DNA of 64,000 nt, taken from NCBI GenBank assembly GCA_027922465.2, contig BQMF02000008.1, forward strand, positions 682,001-746,000, in the 5' to 3' direction. A program made the translations under genes and the position numbers. Origin of the DNA: Turritopsis dohrnii (taxonomy: Eukaryota > Cnidaria > Hydrozoa > Anthoathecata > Oceaniidae). Every line of letters begins with the position of its first letter. The first letter of the stretch is position 1. Positions 23,431-34,430 of this stretch are shown here, piece by piece. Under the pieces are notes generated by a model that was given only the letters and a program-made list of their open reading frames with translations, ran no database searches and was not told the origin of the DNA.

Positions 23431-23744
23431 CTTTACAATAGTTATTTGTAATTGTAATTTTAACAAAAGTGTCAAATTTAAGTATCAAGAAAGCTTGAAA
23501 AATGCATTTCTAAATTGAAAATCGTTATTTTTTTCTTTAAACTTTTCCACTCGCGAAATTAAATCCACGCGAAATTTCTCAAATCTCTCATTCGCGAAAT
23601 TAAATCTACGCGACATTTTTCGAACTGCTCATTCGCGAAATTAAATCCAAACAAGATGCCTTAACAGGCAAAAGGATTTCTGCGAAATATGCTGAAGTAT
23701 GAAAATAAAAGACCATATGACATACTTGAAATTTGAAAAAGGTT

Positions 23745-24360
23745 ACATGATTTGCAAAATAAAACATTACATTTCTATTGTACTCCCCAGGACATTTATC
23801 AAAAGATAATTGGCACTATGTGAGACTTTTAATGTATACACAGCCAATAAACTGGATTACATCTGAATGAAATAAAATATTCTTTATTTTGTTAGTACGA
23901 AATAATATTAAGGATATATTGACTCATAACCTCTCAAAGTTCTGTATTTGATACTTAATGTTAATGTGTTATTTTCCTAGTAGCACAAAAAAGCAAGCAA
24001 ATTTTGGTCATGCAAATCACATCCACATAGGCCAAAATCAACATATAACCGAAATCAGAAATTTCTATTTTGGTTTGATTAGCAATACGGCATGAATTTA
24101 CAAATGTTCTTGATCTAAGTTAACATTCGTATCCTGTTTATAAAAATTCTTTAAGAAATTTGAAAAATCGGTTGAATGATAACATGACATTGCATTTCTG
24201 ATTTCATATGCACCTCAGGACATTATATGACACATTATATGAGACTATATGAAACACTGATAAACTAAATTGATCTGAATGACATAAAACATCCTTTATT
24301 TTGGGAGTAAGAAATGATATTAAGCTTATATTGATCTTTTCAGATATCACAGTGATTACG
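23745..24360. repeat. diverged tandem duplication, period about 410 bp
   Basis: The blocks ACATTACATTTCT...CCCAGGACATT...GATTACATCTGAATGA...TTCTTTATTTTG (23760-23900) recur as ACATTGCATTTCT...CTCAGGACATT...TTGATCTGAATGACATAA...CCTTTATTTTG (24185-24300). Confidence 0.6.
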
Positions 24361-25316
24361 TATGTAAATCATATTTTTTAAACACTACTGCCAATGTTCT
24401 TAACTACGAACAAAATTCTCAAGATTGCAAACAAAAAAAGTAAACAAAAATTTTGATCATTAAAAGTATATACTTATATATATATGCTGAAAGGACAGTT
24501 TTGTATTGTTACATGATGTGCAGTGTTTTGAATTTACAGACAGTTGGAAGAAGTTTTAATTTGCTATTGTGATTAGGAAAGCCATTTGTAATAAGGGGCA
24601 TTGGCAGTATAACTTAAAAATTGATCAAACATTGAAACATTAAAAACATTAAAACATTAACATCAAACATTAAAAGTATGTAAGTGGTGCAGAGTAGACA
24701 CACATTTTTGATATTGGAGCTGAAGAGCTGAGCTTCAGTATCCAAAGCTTAAAAATAGTAACAACCCATATACCAAAACAAACGAAGATGTTTGTGTTTT
24801 CACTTAAAAACAAAAAAATGTATATATACCTTTTTCACCCTTCTGTTTACAAAACGTTGAGAACTTCAGAATGATCACAATTCAAGATAATTCGAAGTTT
24901 CTTCTACAGATTTTCTTTTTTCATCTTAAAATATGTATTTCTTCTTTTAAAATCCATTTAATATTAATCAAAGAAACTTTTGTAAATCTAAAAGGGTTTC
25001 TTCGCTGGGAGACATGACATGCATTGCACGCTGTTTTAGTTTCATGTAAACGCACGCACGAAATATACAAAAAACCGCTAGGTTTGGACAGTAAGAAGAA
25101 GAAGAAAAAGAACAGAGCCGGTTTTAATGTATTTCTTGCTTTCGCAGAAATCCAAAAATTTTGCGAATTTTTGACCTCGCGAAGTTTAATCTCGGGAAAA
25201 TTAATCCGGTTAAAGTAACATTAAGGTGCAGCTAAAAGAGAAACCAGGACGAAAGAGAAAAGAATTAAGTGAAGAGGAGAATCAGTTTGTTATTGAATTT
25301 CTGAATCGTCAAGATA

Positions 25317-28011
25317 CACGTTTTTTTTTTTTTTATTAGAACACCTAAATTTCGGCTGAGGCTGGATGTGCTTATTTTTCTGAAGATTTTCAGCCTCAGG
25401 TGTTCTTATTGACGTTCTTAATAGAAATTCAAACAAAAAACAAGAAAAAAACATTTCATAGCTACATATGATAAATTTGAAACAAAAGGCTTCATAATTA
25501 GACGAATTATCCTAGACACACTTTTTTTATTCGAAGTGTCAATTTTTCCTTTGGGAATTGTATAGAGGCACATAGTGAATTAAACAAAAACAATTTAGGC
25601 GAATGCAAAATGTGTGCTTTTTCATTTTTCACTCAACACAAGTGCCTTGGTGAGATAATATGAAGCGTCAAACTACTCTTGGGAAATATCTTTTCGACAA
25701 AAAGGTTAAACACAGAAATAACTTTATTGACGTAAAAATTCCAGATTATGTTGAGAGTGATCCACCTCCTCGAATAAATTGTGATTTTTGCAACATGAAA
25801 TTTTTCAATGAGCAAGGTTATAGTATTCACTTGAAATGCAAGCATGCAAAGTAAGTTTTTGTTACAGTTTTACCTTTTTTGTCTTTTTCTTTCTACGTAG
25901 CTACCGAATTTACGACAATAACTGTACATAACTATTTCATTAATTTTTCGAATTACATTGAGGTCATTGTGCTACTAATATTTGAATTTGGACCTTTCCA
26001 GTTTACAATGAAGTGCAGGATTTTGGACTGAGAGTTAAAACACGCAGCAAGTAAAATTAAATCTTGGAACTTCTCATTTCAGTGCGGTGAAGCAAACATC
26101 CACGAAAGCTATCGCCACAAACAACGATGATCTCGTTCAAACCATTGTCAAAGAAGTTGTTAGTGATTTGGTTGACGCTGTTTCTTCGGGTACCCCTTTA
26201 GAGGGTGAAGTAGCCACGAAAAATACAACGAACAGACGCGGGCAAAATCGGAGAGAGCAACACTCAGCCATTCAAAAAGCCCAGGTGATTCATGGCTATG
26301 AAGCAGGAATCTCACAAGATATACTTGCAGCTAAATTCAACATCAACCGCTCGTTAGTTTCCAATTGGTATAAAAACAAGGTCAAAATACTTGAATGCGC
26401 GGCTTCCGAATACAGTGGAACTGAATTCAAAACTGCCCGATCGAAAGGACATCGCGTGAATTTTGGCTGGTTGTGGTCACGAGCAAGAAAAATCCAACGA
26501 CAACTGAAAAACGACCCTAACGCAACCATACGCAAACATGTTATAACCGCCTTTATCAAGAGAAATCACATCCGCATGCGATTGCGTCAAAGAAATCGTA
26601 AACAATCGAAAGAGGCATTCCGAGATAGCCTTCTCAAGTGGCACGGAACAACCAGAGAAAGGCTTGTGAAGACTGGCAAAAACGATGGCTACGATCCAAA
26701 ATGGGGCAGTTTTGTACCAAAACAAAGGTTCAATGTCGACCAGTCTCCTTTACCCTTCGCTGTTGAGACTAAACGCACATACGAAATCATAGAGAAAAAT
26801 CAGAGCAAAAACCACAAGGTCTGGACCAGCCAACCAGGAAGCGGCCTTGACAAACGCCAATGCACGCTGCAAGTTTGCTCCAGACCTTCTGGCGAGCAAC
26901 CACACATAGCTGTTATCTTTCGTGGCAAGGGCAAAAAGATCTCTGAGGATGAAAAGAAGGCTTGGCACAAGGATGTGGACGTCTATTTTCAAGTAAATAC
27001 CTGGGCAGACACGGCGTTCTCCCTTAACTGGATTGAAAAGACATTGTCCCCGATAGTCGAAAAAGAATCTAGATATGTCCTTTTTTGTGACAACTTGACC
27101 GCCCAGTTAAGTGAATCTTTTAAAAGCGCTGTCTCGAGCACTTCTTCCGGAATAGTTTGGTACGGGCTACCTAACGCCACCGATCTTTGGCAACCTGTTG
27201 ATGCAGGGTATGCAGAGCTATTAAAACGCTTTGTCAACCAAGAGCATACCAACTGGCTTGACGACGATTCAAATGCTGACAAATGGTATGGTAGGACATT
27301 TACGGCCAAAGAACGACGGATCCTTATTACCTATTGGGTTGGTAACGCCTATCAAAAGCTTATTGGGTCTGCCTATGACTCGTTTCGCTGGAGATTATTC
27401 CAAAAAACCGGCTGCTTGATTACCGCTAATGGTGAGGATGATGACAAGATCCAACCAGAAGGGCTGGAAAATTATAAAGTGCCACCGCCAACTGAGTTTA
27501 TCGAGCCTCTTTCTGCAAACCCTGAGCAGCCAAATGGTATCGGTGAAGCTGAGGATCCTAGCGATGTCCAAATTGTTGATGATGTGGAAGAAGTTCCAGA
27601 TGAAGAAATTATCGTTGAAAGTGTTCCTGACAATGTTGAGGATCGAAGTGAGGATGACGAGTTGATAGGAAGAGAGCTAAAAGCATTGTACGAGAGCGGC
27701 TGGTACAAAGGAGAGATCAGATATTTCAATAGCCGTATTGGCAAATATAAAGTACGATACACTGATGGGGAAGAGGATTTTATAGGGATAGAGGATTTTG
27801 ATGGAGTAGAAGTTGTTTTATTGTAGTTTATGTATATATCTAAATAGACTGATATCAGAAATAGCTCTTTATATTTGAACAATCAAACATTGACTGATTT
27901 ATTTATTTTTCTCAATCTCAGCCTGGCAGTGTTCTTTCGATGTTCTTAGATTTTAGCCAAATCTCAGCCTGAATGTTCTTATAAACGAGGTTCTAATAAA
28001 AAAAACCCGTG
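25317..28011 (+). mobile_element. pogo-like DDE transposon, apparently complete (insertion 2)
   Basis: TA at 25315-25316 and 28012-28013 is the target duplication. The TIRs are CACG, a T run and ATTAGAACACC on the left, and the complement of CACGGGTTTTTTTTATTAGA on the right. Subterminal sequence on both sides repeats CAGCCTGA and GTTCTTA. It carries one two-exon gene with no stop or frameshift, so it may be autonomous. Removing it with one TA rejoins the host reading frame (CAA GAT ATA TCT TAT). Confidence 0.88.
25660..27826 (+). CDS. pogo-like transposase: zinc finger, HTH, DDE and Tudor-like tail
   Basis: Exon 1 is 25660-25850 (donor GTAAGT) and exon 2 is 26083-27826 (acceptor TTTCAG); the splice keeps frame and gives 644 residues. 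Residues 41-62 form a C2H2 finger (C-x2-C-x12-H-x4-H). About 115-165 is a pogo/CENP-B type HTH (AQVIHGYEAGISQDILAAKF, then RSLVSNWYKN). The DDE_1 catalytic domain shows FNVDQSPLPF (D283), LFCDNLTAQ (D400) and LWQPVDAGYAELL (D437), a DDD triad. FTAKERRILITYWVG and FQKTGCL are further blocks typical of this branch. An acidic linker with VQIVDD leads to a small C-terminal domain (GWYKGEIRYFNSRIGKYKVR, DGEEDF) that resembles a Tudor/Agenet barrel. No frame damage was found. It should bind its own TIRs and cut and paste the element at TA. Confidence 0.88.
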
Positions 28012-28440
28012 TATATCTTATAACACTCCAGGGAGAAAAGATAATGTCTATGTGGGAATAGTTGACAAGAAGAAAATATATGTACAGTGTGTCAATGAGA
28101 AAGTGGGTCACTCATTTAAAAAACAAATAACTCTTCGAATTTTCACCAACACAATGCGGATTTTATACCGTTGGAAAGAAGATTTTTTTAGCTTTCCAAA
28201 AATATAAGTTGTTAGTTGTAAAAATGTTTGTTTTAAAGGATATTAAAGTTAGGGCGACACGGGGGACTTTTTCAGGCGCGTGCAATGGGACTTGTCCCAT
28301 TGCATGCGCCTGAAAATGTTTCAAGTGTCGCCACATGTTAAGAATATAAAACATTCAACAAACAAACTTCTGCATAATTTTATAATTGAAAACTTTGAAA
28401 ACATTCGTTCTTTCAGTTCACTGTGAGAGATTTATATGTA

Positions 28441-29710
28441 ATGTCTATGAGGAAAGAAGTCGTATTAGCCTTGGCGCTGTTGACAGAGGAAGAAGAAGAA
28501 GACAAAAAATTTAGCCATAACAGAACATGTTGGGTACGGCCTTGGATCAGTAACAGAGAAATGTTTGGTGCCTATCACTGCATATTTCAAGAGGTCCGAC
28601 AGGATCCGCAGAGCTCATAAGTTCATAAGGATGGACAATACTCAGTTCTTATATTTAGTGAACTGCTTATCTGACTGTCTACAAAAGCAGGAAACTTCAA
28701 TGAGAAAATGCATTTCTCCTGAGGAAATGATATGTTTAACGCTGCGCTATCTAGCAACTGGGGAAACCTTCCGATCACTGGAATTTCAGTTTCGTATTTC
28801 TAGAAAAGCCATTTCTGAAATCGTCATGGAGGTTTGCGATGCAATCATTGAAAAAATGCAGGCGAAGTATTTATGCACACCAAGAACAGAACAGGAATGG
28901 CTAGAAATATCACAAAAGTTTGACGCAAGATGGAACTTTCCAAACAGTATAGGAGCTTTGGACGGGAAGCACATCGTGATGCAACAGCCCAAAAATTCCG
29001 GTTCCCATTACCGGAATTATAAAGGCACTGATAGTATTGTTTTGATGGCACTTGTTGGTCCAGAGTACGAGTTTCTGTATGTTGAAGTTGGAGCCAATGG
29101 CCGAAATTCCGATGGTGGGATCTGAGACCAATGTAAATTACGAGAAGCATTGGAGAATAACATTTTGAATCTGCCTGAGAAAAAGAAGCTTCCTCAACGT
29201 GATTACGATGTTCCGTTTGTTATTACTGGCGATGATGCGTTTCCGTTGAAACCATATCTGATGAAACCTTTCCCAAAACAGAAGCTCAGCCCAGAAAAAC
29301 GCATATTCAATTATCGTTTGTCCAGAGAAAGGAGAATCTCCGAAAATGGATTTGGAATCACTGCCAATCGGTGGCGCGTTTTTCGCAAGCCTTTTGCTGT
29401 TGAACCGGAAAAAGTAATTCGAATATCTCTTGCCGTTCTGACACTACACAACTGGCAAAGAAGCAAAAGCTCCATTGGGAGAATAGAATTACCACAAGGC
29501 TTTGTTGATCGAGAGGATGAAACAGGGAAAGTGATTGAAGGTTCTTGGAGAGATGATATCGAATCCGAAAGTTGGCTACCATTGCAAAACTCGCGTGCAG
29601 GTAACAAACCCAGTAATTATGCAATTGCTATCCGACAAGAGTTTACCGATTATTTTCTGAACGAAGGCAATGTTAGCTGGCAGTGGAGGAGTGCAAGAGT
29701 TGATATCTAA
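28441..29710 (+). pseudogene. PIF/Harbinger transposase with one frameshift and one stop
   Basis: The start is placed at 28441 (MSMRKEVVLALALL). CWVRPWISNREMFGAYHCIF is the classic Harbinger N-terminal block. A one-base slip near 28607-28615 moves the rest to another frame, beginning FIRMDNTQFLYL. ALRYLATGETFRSL-like sequence (LTLRYLATGETFRSLEFQFR in place), FPNSIGALDGKH (first catalytic D) and VGANGRNSDGGI (second D) follow. TGA at 29123-29125 stands where this family normally has tryptophan. The frame then continues to 29710 with FVITGDDAFPL and NYRLSRERRISENGFGI (the E region). One frameshift and one nonsense change in about 420 codons indicate a recently inactivated copy. Confidence 0.87.
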
Positions 29711-29848
29711 AAATATTGACAACAGGAAGTTTTATTGTAGATATAATCAAAGGCACAAAAAAAAAATAAAATAAAAGCTCTACTACTGTGTAATATTGTA
29801 TAATATACTTGTTGCTTTCACCAGACGTTTAAGCGTTATTTCAGTAGT

Positions 29849-30965
29849 TTAGAAAGAGTCATTCGAATAGGGGCTATCCATGGGCTGTAAGGGAATGCCC
29901 TGATGTTGAGCAGGGGGTGGCGACTGCAACATGTTAACAAATGAACCGGTGTTACACATGGGGCGATGAATAGGGAGCTGATAGTTAACCGGAGTTGGAG
30001 GGTCACTCTTTTGCTGCTGATATTCGAAGAAAAAATCCATGACCTTCTTTTTCAGCAATGGCCAATCTTTTGTATCATACTCAAGAAGGCTATCAGCTAC
30101 CATGGATCCAAACAGTTGAGCCCGTTTTTCTAGAGCTGTCATGTTCTGTGAGGGTGCCGATGTTTTCTCTGCATTGCCTTGTGGGTTTTTTAATGAAGAA
30201 GCCAAAGTCAGCTTTCGCCTGTTGCTCATCGTTAAGTTTTTGTTCTTTCTTTTTCTTCTTGGCAACAGGAGCAACAGCTTGATCTAACGTGTTTGCAGCT
30301 TCATCCATGTCGCAGGTGATGTCTAAAAATTCCATCGAGTTGAAGTGCTCCCAGTTAGATATGTAAACCTGCAGAGTAGACGATCCAGATGATTTGGACC
30401 CTTCTTCTCTGTTTCTTTCCCGCCGGTACGTAGTAAGTAAATTGTGCCAACGGGCTTTAATTTCTGCTATGGAAAATTTATCATCCAAATTTTTTGACAG
30501 GAATGACAAAAGAGATTCGCGAGTATCTCTATTGCGGTACTCAGTCAAGTGATGATTCCACAATGGCGGATTGTCCCTATAAAATTCAATGAGCTCTTCT
30601 GTCTCATCTTGACTAAACTCCGTCTTTTGCTTCTTTTCCTGTCCAATATCATCCGAAAGGAAAGCCATATTGTCAAAGAACTTCCATTTTTTTCCCGGTG
30701 CCGTGTTACCATTTGCATTCGCTTTCTTCAGTTCTCTTAACATGCAAGAACGAAGGGAATGAAAAGTTTTTTCTAAATTTTCAGCAGTGTATTTGTGATC
30801 AAAATGATCAACGAGCTCTTGCTTGATTTCCTCTTTTTTGCTTTTGTTTTTATAATAGGGATTTTTTGAATCCCATAACTCTGGATGCTCCCGATAAAAA
30901 TCAATAAGTAAAACTTTTTCGTCTTCAGATAATTTTTTTTCAGTCATCGTTCTTCTCTTCAACAA
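29849..30965 (-). pseudogene. Harbinger accessory DNA-binding protein, two MADF domains
   Basis: Begins MTEKKLSEDE or slightly upstream. MADF/Myb-SANT-like domain 1: LLIDFYREHPELWDSKNPYY ... SLRSCMLRELKK. Domain 2: LIEFYRDNPPLWNHHLTEYR ... ARWHNLLTTYRRERNREEGS, with a terminal WEHFNSMEFL. A lysine-rich segment follows. One base is missing in the A run near 30184-30190, after which the true C-terminus continues in another frame: ALEKRAQLFGSMVADSLLEY and DWPLLKKKVMDFFFEYQQQK. In PIF/Harbinger elements this protein carries the transposase into the nucleus and to the ends of the element. The 3' end converges on the transposase gene with about 140 bp between them. Confidence 0.85.
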
Positions 30966-31289
30966 TCTCTCTTTGCTTCACAAACGATTTTTAAAAGACC
31001 TTCATGCTGCATGTAAACATTTTTAAATGGTCGTATGCATGATTTTGATTGGTTACCAGAAAATATTTATCAAAAATGTGCTGCAACAATTTTCAGGGAG
31101 TGCCGACACGATAGAAATTTGTTGCCAGAAACAAAATTTACGCGTGCAACAAAAAAGTCCCCTGCAACAAAATAGAAAATATCTATTTTGTTGCAGGGGA
31201 CTTTTTTGTCCCCGGGGACATTTTTTGTTGCATTGCAAAAAACTTTTCACTATGGGACACGTAGGACTTTTCTCGTGCGCATGCAATGG

Positions 31290-34200
31290 AACATGTTACT
31301 AAAAAATCTCAAAATTTTCAAAATTTTGGGAAAAGCTTTTTTTGAACATTTAAGGCATGCTGAACACGCTGACGCAATTATTTTTACGTTATTTTGAAGT
31401 TTTTCGACCTTAAAAGTGATTTATAAATACCTAGGCAAAGTTTGAGTTCCATAGCAACCGCCATAGCAACGGGTGTTTTCATTTTCTGGGCCCAATAAAT
31501 GCCTATTGAAGAGCTCTATTTTCAATTTATGGGAGTGTGGGACCTGGTCTGCTTTTCTACCATGAGTGTGGTTTTAAAGAATCGCTAATAGCGCGAAAGA
31601 AGATCTCAAAGTGTGGAAGACATTGAGTTTGGTGAAAACACTGTTTGACTTTGGAAACAATTTTCTTCCATTCTTTCCTCTTTTGCTCATTGGTTTGGTT
31701 TTATAAATAATAATATTATAATAATGGTTACACCACACATGAAGCATGAAGCATCCCTACGAAGATCTCATAGTTCTGGTAGACTTTTCAAAAAAAGGTC
31801 ATTCAAGAACAATAGGTACACAACTTTAGCCACTAAAAGTAGTGGCACACCAACTAGTTCATATGTATCTCCTGAATGTTCAAGTATCAAAACCAACACA
31901 ACACCCAACAATATGTCTGCTTCAAGGAAAAAACTTTCCAAGACTCCTCAACAAACAACAGCAGCCCCACCAGATCGAAACATGACAACTCCTACTGCCA
32001 CTGAGGATTTTAATAGCATGCCGTCATCTTACATACTGCTGGACAGTGACATTTTAAAAGAGATCATTACTTTGCTAGGAACATGCCCAGATTGTAAAAA
32101 TCACTCCATCCAAATCAGCACTAAAGTTTCAGAAAAAAAGGGTTTGTCATTAGCATTAAATTTTTTCTGTGAAATCTCAACATGTCTTTGGGAATGCACG
32201 TTTTACACAAGTAAAGAAGTGAAGAAGGCAGGACGTGGAGCACCTCCCTTTGACGTTAATATACGTGCAGTAATAGCAATGAGGGAAATTGGAAAAGGAC
32301 ATACTGGCTTATCAACATTGTGTGGTTTGATGAACATGCCACCTCCAATGCATGCAAAAGCATTCAATGACATGCAAGAGAATGTTTGTGCAGCATACAA
32401 AGATGCTGCAAATATATCTATGCAAAATGCTGCTTATGAGTTACGATATCTTGAGGATGAAGTTGATGAGACCAAATCAACTGATATAACAGTGTCTTGT
32501 GATGGCACTTGGCAGAAGAGGGGATTTGCTTCTTTGAACGGGGTAGTAACTGTGATTGCTAGTGATACAGGAAAATGTGTGGATTATCGAGTGCGAACAA
32601 AAAAAGGTTCGGCTGGTGCAATGGAGGCAGCTGGTATTGTTGAATGTTTTGTCGAATCGGAGCAGAAGAAAAAACTTCGCTATACGCATTATATCGGGGA
32701 TGGTGATTCCAAATCTTATGCTGAGGTCGTGAAAAAAGATCCATACCCTGGTCTCGTTGTTCAAAAATTGGAATGTATTGGGCACATTCAAAAACGTGTT
32801 GGAGGTCGTTTGAGAAAATTGAAAGCATCTGACAAAACACCACTATCAGATGGAAAAACCTTAGGTGGAAGAAACCGTCTTACCGAAAAAGTGATAAATA
32901 AACTGCAGAACTATTTTGGAATTGCGGTACGGCAAAGTTGTGGAAAGACAGTTTATCATCTTAAGAAAGCTATTGGTGCAGTCTTGTTTCACTGTTCTGA
33001 AGCATCAAGCTTGGAAATGCGTCATCAAATGTGTCCGCGCACAAGTGACAGTTGGTGCAAGTATCAAGCCGATAAGATAAATGGCACTTTAACATATGGA
33101 GATAATGCTGGCTTGCCTGCAGCTATTCGAGACAAAATTAAACCTATTTTTGTAGACTTAAGTGATGATGAACTTCTGAGTAAATGTTTGCATGGGAAGA
33201 CCCAAAACAATAACGAGTCGCTGAATGGAATTACATGGAAACGTGTTCCGAAAGATGTATTTGTCGGATGGACTGCCTTAGAATTAGGCGTAGCGTCAGC
33301 AGTCATATCTTTTAATGATGGTGTCTCAGGTATCTTAGACATTTTTCATTCAATGAATATGACTCCTGGGGCTTTTACAAATAGTTTTTGCACTGTAAAA
33401 GATAGTCAACGGGTAGTTGATATGGAAAGAAAGTCATTGGGTTCTGTGAAACAGCGGCGCAAACAACTCCGCGCTAAACGAAAAGGCTTTGCTGATGCGA
33501 CTGAAGAAAAAGAAGGAGTTGTTTATGGGGCAGGGTTGTTTTGAAATTAAAGTTTTATTGTTTTTCTGATGTATACCTACCTGCGTTTTTGAGTAATTGC
33601 AGATACTTTCTTTCCATCTCTACATTCAAAACCTTTTTGTATTGTGCTGTATGGACCGATGCTGGTACTAACTGACTTCGAAAGGTTTAGTAACCTAATA
33701 GTACTCTTCTTCAACTTTAGTTTTAGTATATGTGCAAGTATATGTACTGGAAAGCCAGTAAAAAACTGAATTTAGGCTTTTTATTTTTAAAAATACCGAA
33801 AAAATGACTTAAACAGCATTTTTCTCAACATTTGTATTTTCTAGACGCTGCGATGAATAACTCCTAATGTATTTATCCAATTTAGTTGAAATTTTCAGGA
33901 GTAATTTGTCTGTACCAAACACACTTACTGAACTAGAATTTTCATTTTTTGTTGATTGGTTGCTGAGAATTGGGTACAAATTTTTATAATTTTGGGCTCG
34001 TTAAAGTGCAAGAAATATTTTGTTCCAGAAAATAAGAACCCATTGCCCAATAACATTCCTTTTAGTTCAGTAAGTACATCTATTATATTAGAATACACTG
34101 TGAAAATTTCATGGTGATACCTGTTTTGGTTCTTGAGATATTCATCGCAGCATATTTTGCTATTTTTGGTCCCACCAGGTCCAAATTTTGAGACCGAAAC

Positions 34201-34319
34201 CGAAATTTTCAAATTTTTCACTTTTTTTGTTTTTTTATTATTTTGAACTATGTAATAACATAGTATGGGATGATTTAAGCAAAAAATAAAAAATTTAGAC
34301 TTTTTAGTAGAGAACCACC
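31290..34319 (+). mobile_element. TTAA-type Mutator/Kolobok-like element, long ORF intact
   Basis: The right end reads GAGAACCACC followed by TTAA (34320-34323). The left end is approximate: TTACTAAAAAATCTCAAAA near 31294 resembles the complement of the right end, but its outermost bases are not recognisable. TTAA target and an (A)GGTGG terminus are described for Kolobok elements; piggyBac also uses TTAA but has a different transposase. The 3' non-coding part (33545-34319) is about 770 bp with no gene. Confidence 0.68.
31724..33544 (+). CDS. Mutator/Kolobok-like transposase, lacking an internal zinc-binding insert
   Basis: A single open frame of 606 codons. After a low-complexity N-terminus, LGTCPDCKNHS starts the conserved part with cysteine pairs (EISTCLWECTF). 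Then come VIAMREIGKGHTGLSTLCG, TVSCDGTWQKRGFASLNG (first catalytic D), YTHYIGDGDSKSYAEV (second D), LECIGHIQKRVGGRLRKL, LGGRNRLTEKVINKLQNYFG and NNNESLNGITWKR (likely catalytic E), ending in a basic tail (KQRRKQLRAKRKG). The copy at 20261-22052 has about 35 residues between the first and second D (KCKQCENW ... DCSINHTGSSGAMK) that are missing here: RTKK runs directly into GSAGAMEA. The deletion is in frame. Loss of a C/C/H/C insert may inactivate the enzyme or leave a specialised variant. Confidence 0.85.
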   Translation: MVTPHMKHEASLRRSHSSGRLFKKRSFKNNRYTTLATKSSGTPTSSYVSPECSSIKTNTTPNNMSASRKKLSKTPQQTTAAPPDRNMTTPTATEDFNSMPSSYILLDSDILKEIITLLGTCPDCKNHSIQISTKVSEKKGLSLALNFFCEISTCLWECTFYTSKEVKKAGRGAPPFDVNIRAVIAMREIGKGHTGLSTLCGLMNMPPPMHAKAFNDMQENVCAAYKDAANISMQNAAYELRYLEDEVDETKSTDITVSCDGTWQKRGFASLNGVVTVIASDTGKCVDYRVRTKKGSAGAMEAAGIVECFVESEQKKKLRYTHYIGDGDSKSYAEVVKKDPYPGLVVQKLECIGHIQKRVGGRLRKLKASDKTPLSDGKTLGGRNRLTEKVINKLQNYFGIAVRQSCGKTVYHLKKAIGAVLFHCSEASSLEMRHQMCPRTSDSWCKYQADKINGTLTYGDNAGLPAAIRDKIKPIFVDLSDDELLSKCLHGKTQNNNESLNGITWKRVPKDVFVGWTALELGVASAVISFNDGVSGILDIFHSMNMTPGAFTNSFCTVKDSQRVVDMERKSLGSVKQRRKQLRAKRKGFADATEEKEGVVYGAGLF

Positions 34320-34430
34320 TTAAGTGTTTACAAGTTAATTATGCTGTTGAGAATTACTGTGTAGGAAGCCATGCTTTTTTGTTTACATGATATCTGAAGA
34401 GGCTTAAATTCGTTTGTTTAGCTTCGTAAA

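Larger units (their letters stand above)
22833..25215. mobile_element. pogo-like element with TTCGCGAAATTAAAT iterons (insertion 1)
   Basis: TA flanks both ends (22831-22832 and 25216-25217). The TIRs are CTTTAACCGAATGAATTTTC on the left and the complement of CTTTAACCGGATTAATTTTC on the right. TTCGCGAAATTAAAT or close variants occur three times at 22843-22950 and three times at 23548-23650, with one inverted at the right end. The only coding trace is an acidic C-terminus at about 23206-23430 (EEYQNDTEENEYEDENDEDV ... FANFDDEEEL). The remaining 1.5 kb is non-coding. Confidence 0.85.
28252..31290. mobile_element. PIF/Harbinger element with two convergent genes
   Basis: A transposase gene (+) and a MADF-domain gene (-) face each other, the standard gene pair of this superfamily. 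The left flank TTA followed by GGGCGACACGGGGGACTTTT starts an 80-bp hairpin closed by GTGTCGCC near 28333. The right side has TTGCAACAAAA/AAATA hairpins (31135-31200) and a GGGACACGTAGGACTTTT half-copy near 31255. Exact right end and target duplication are not resolved. Confidence 0.7.
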
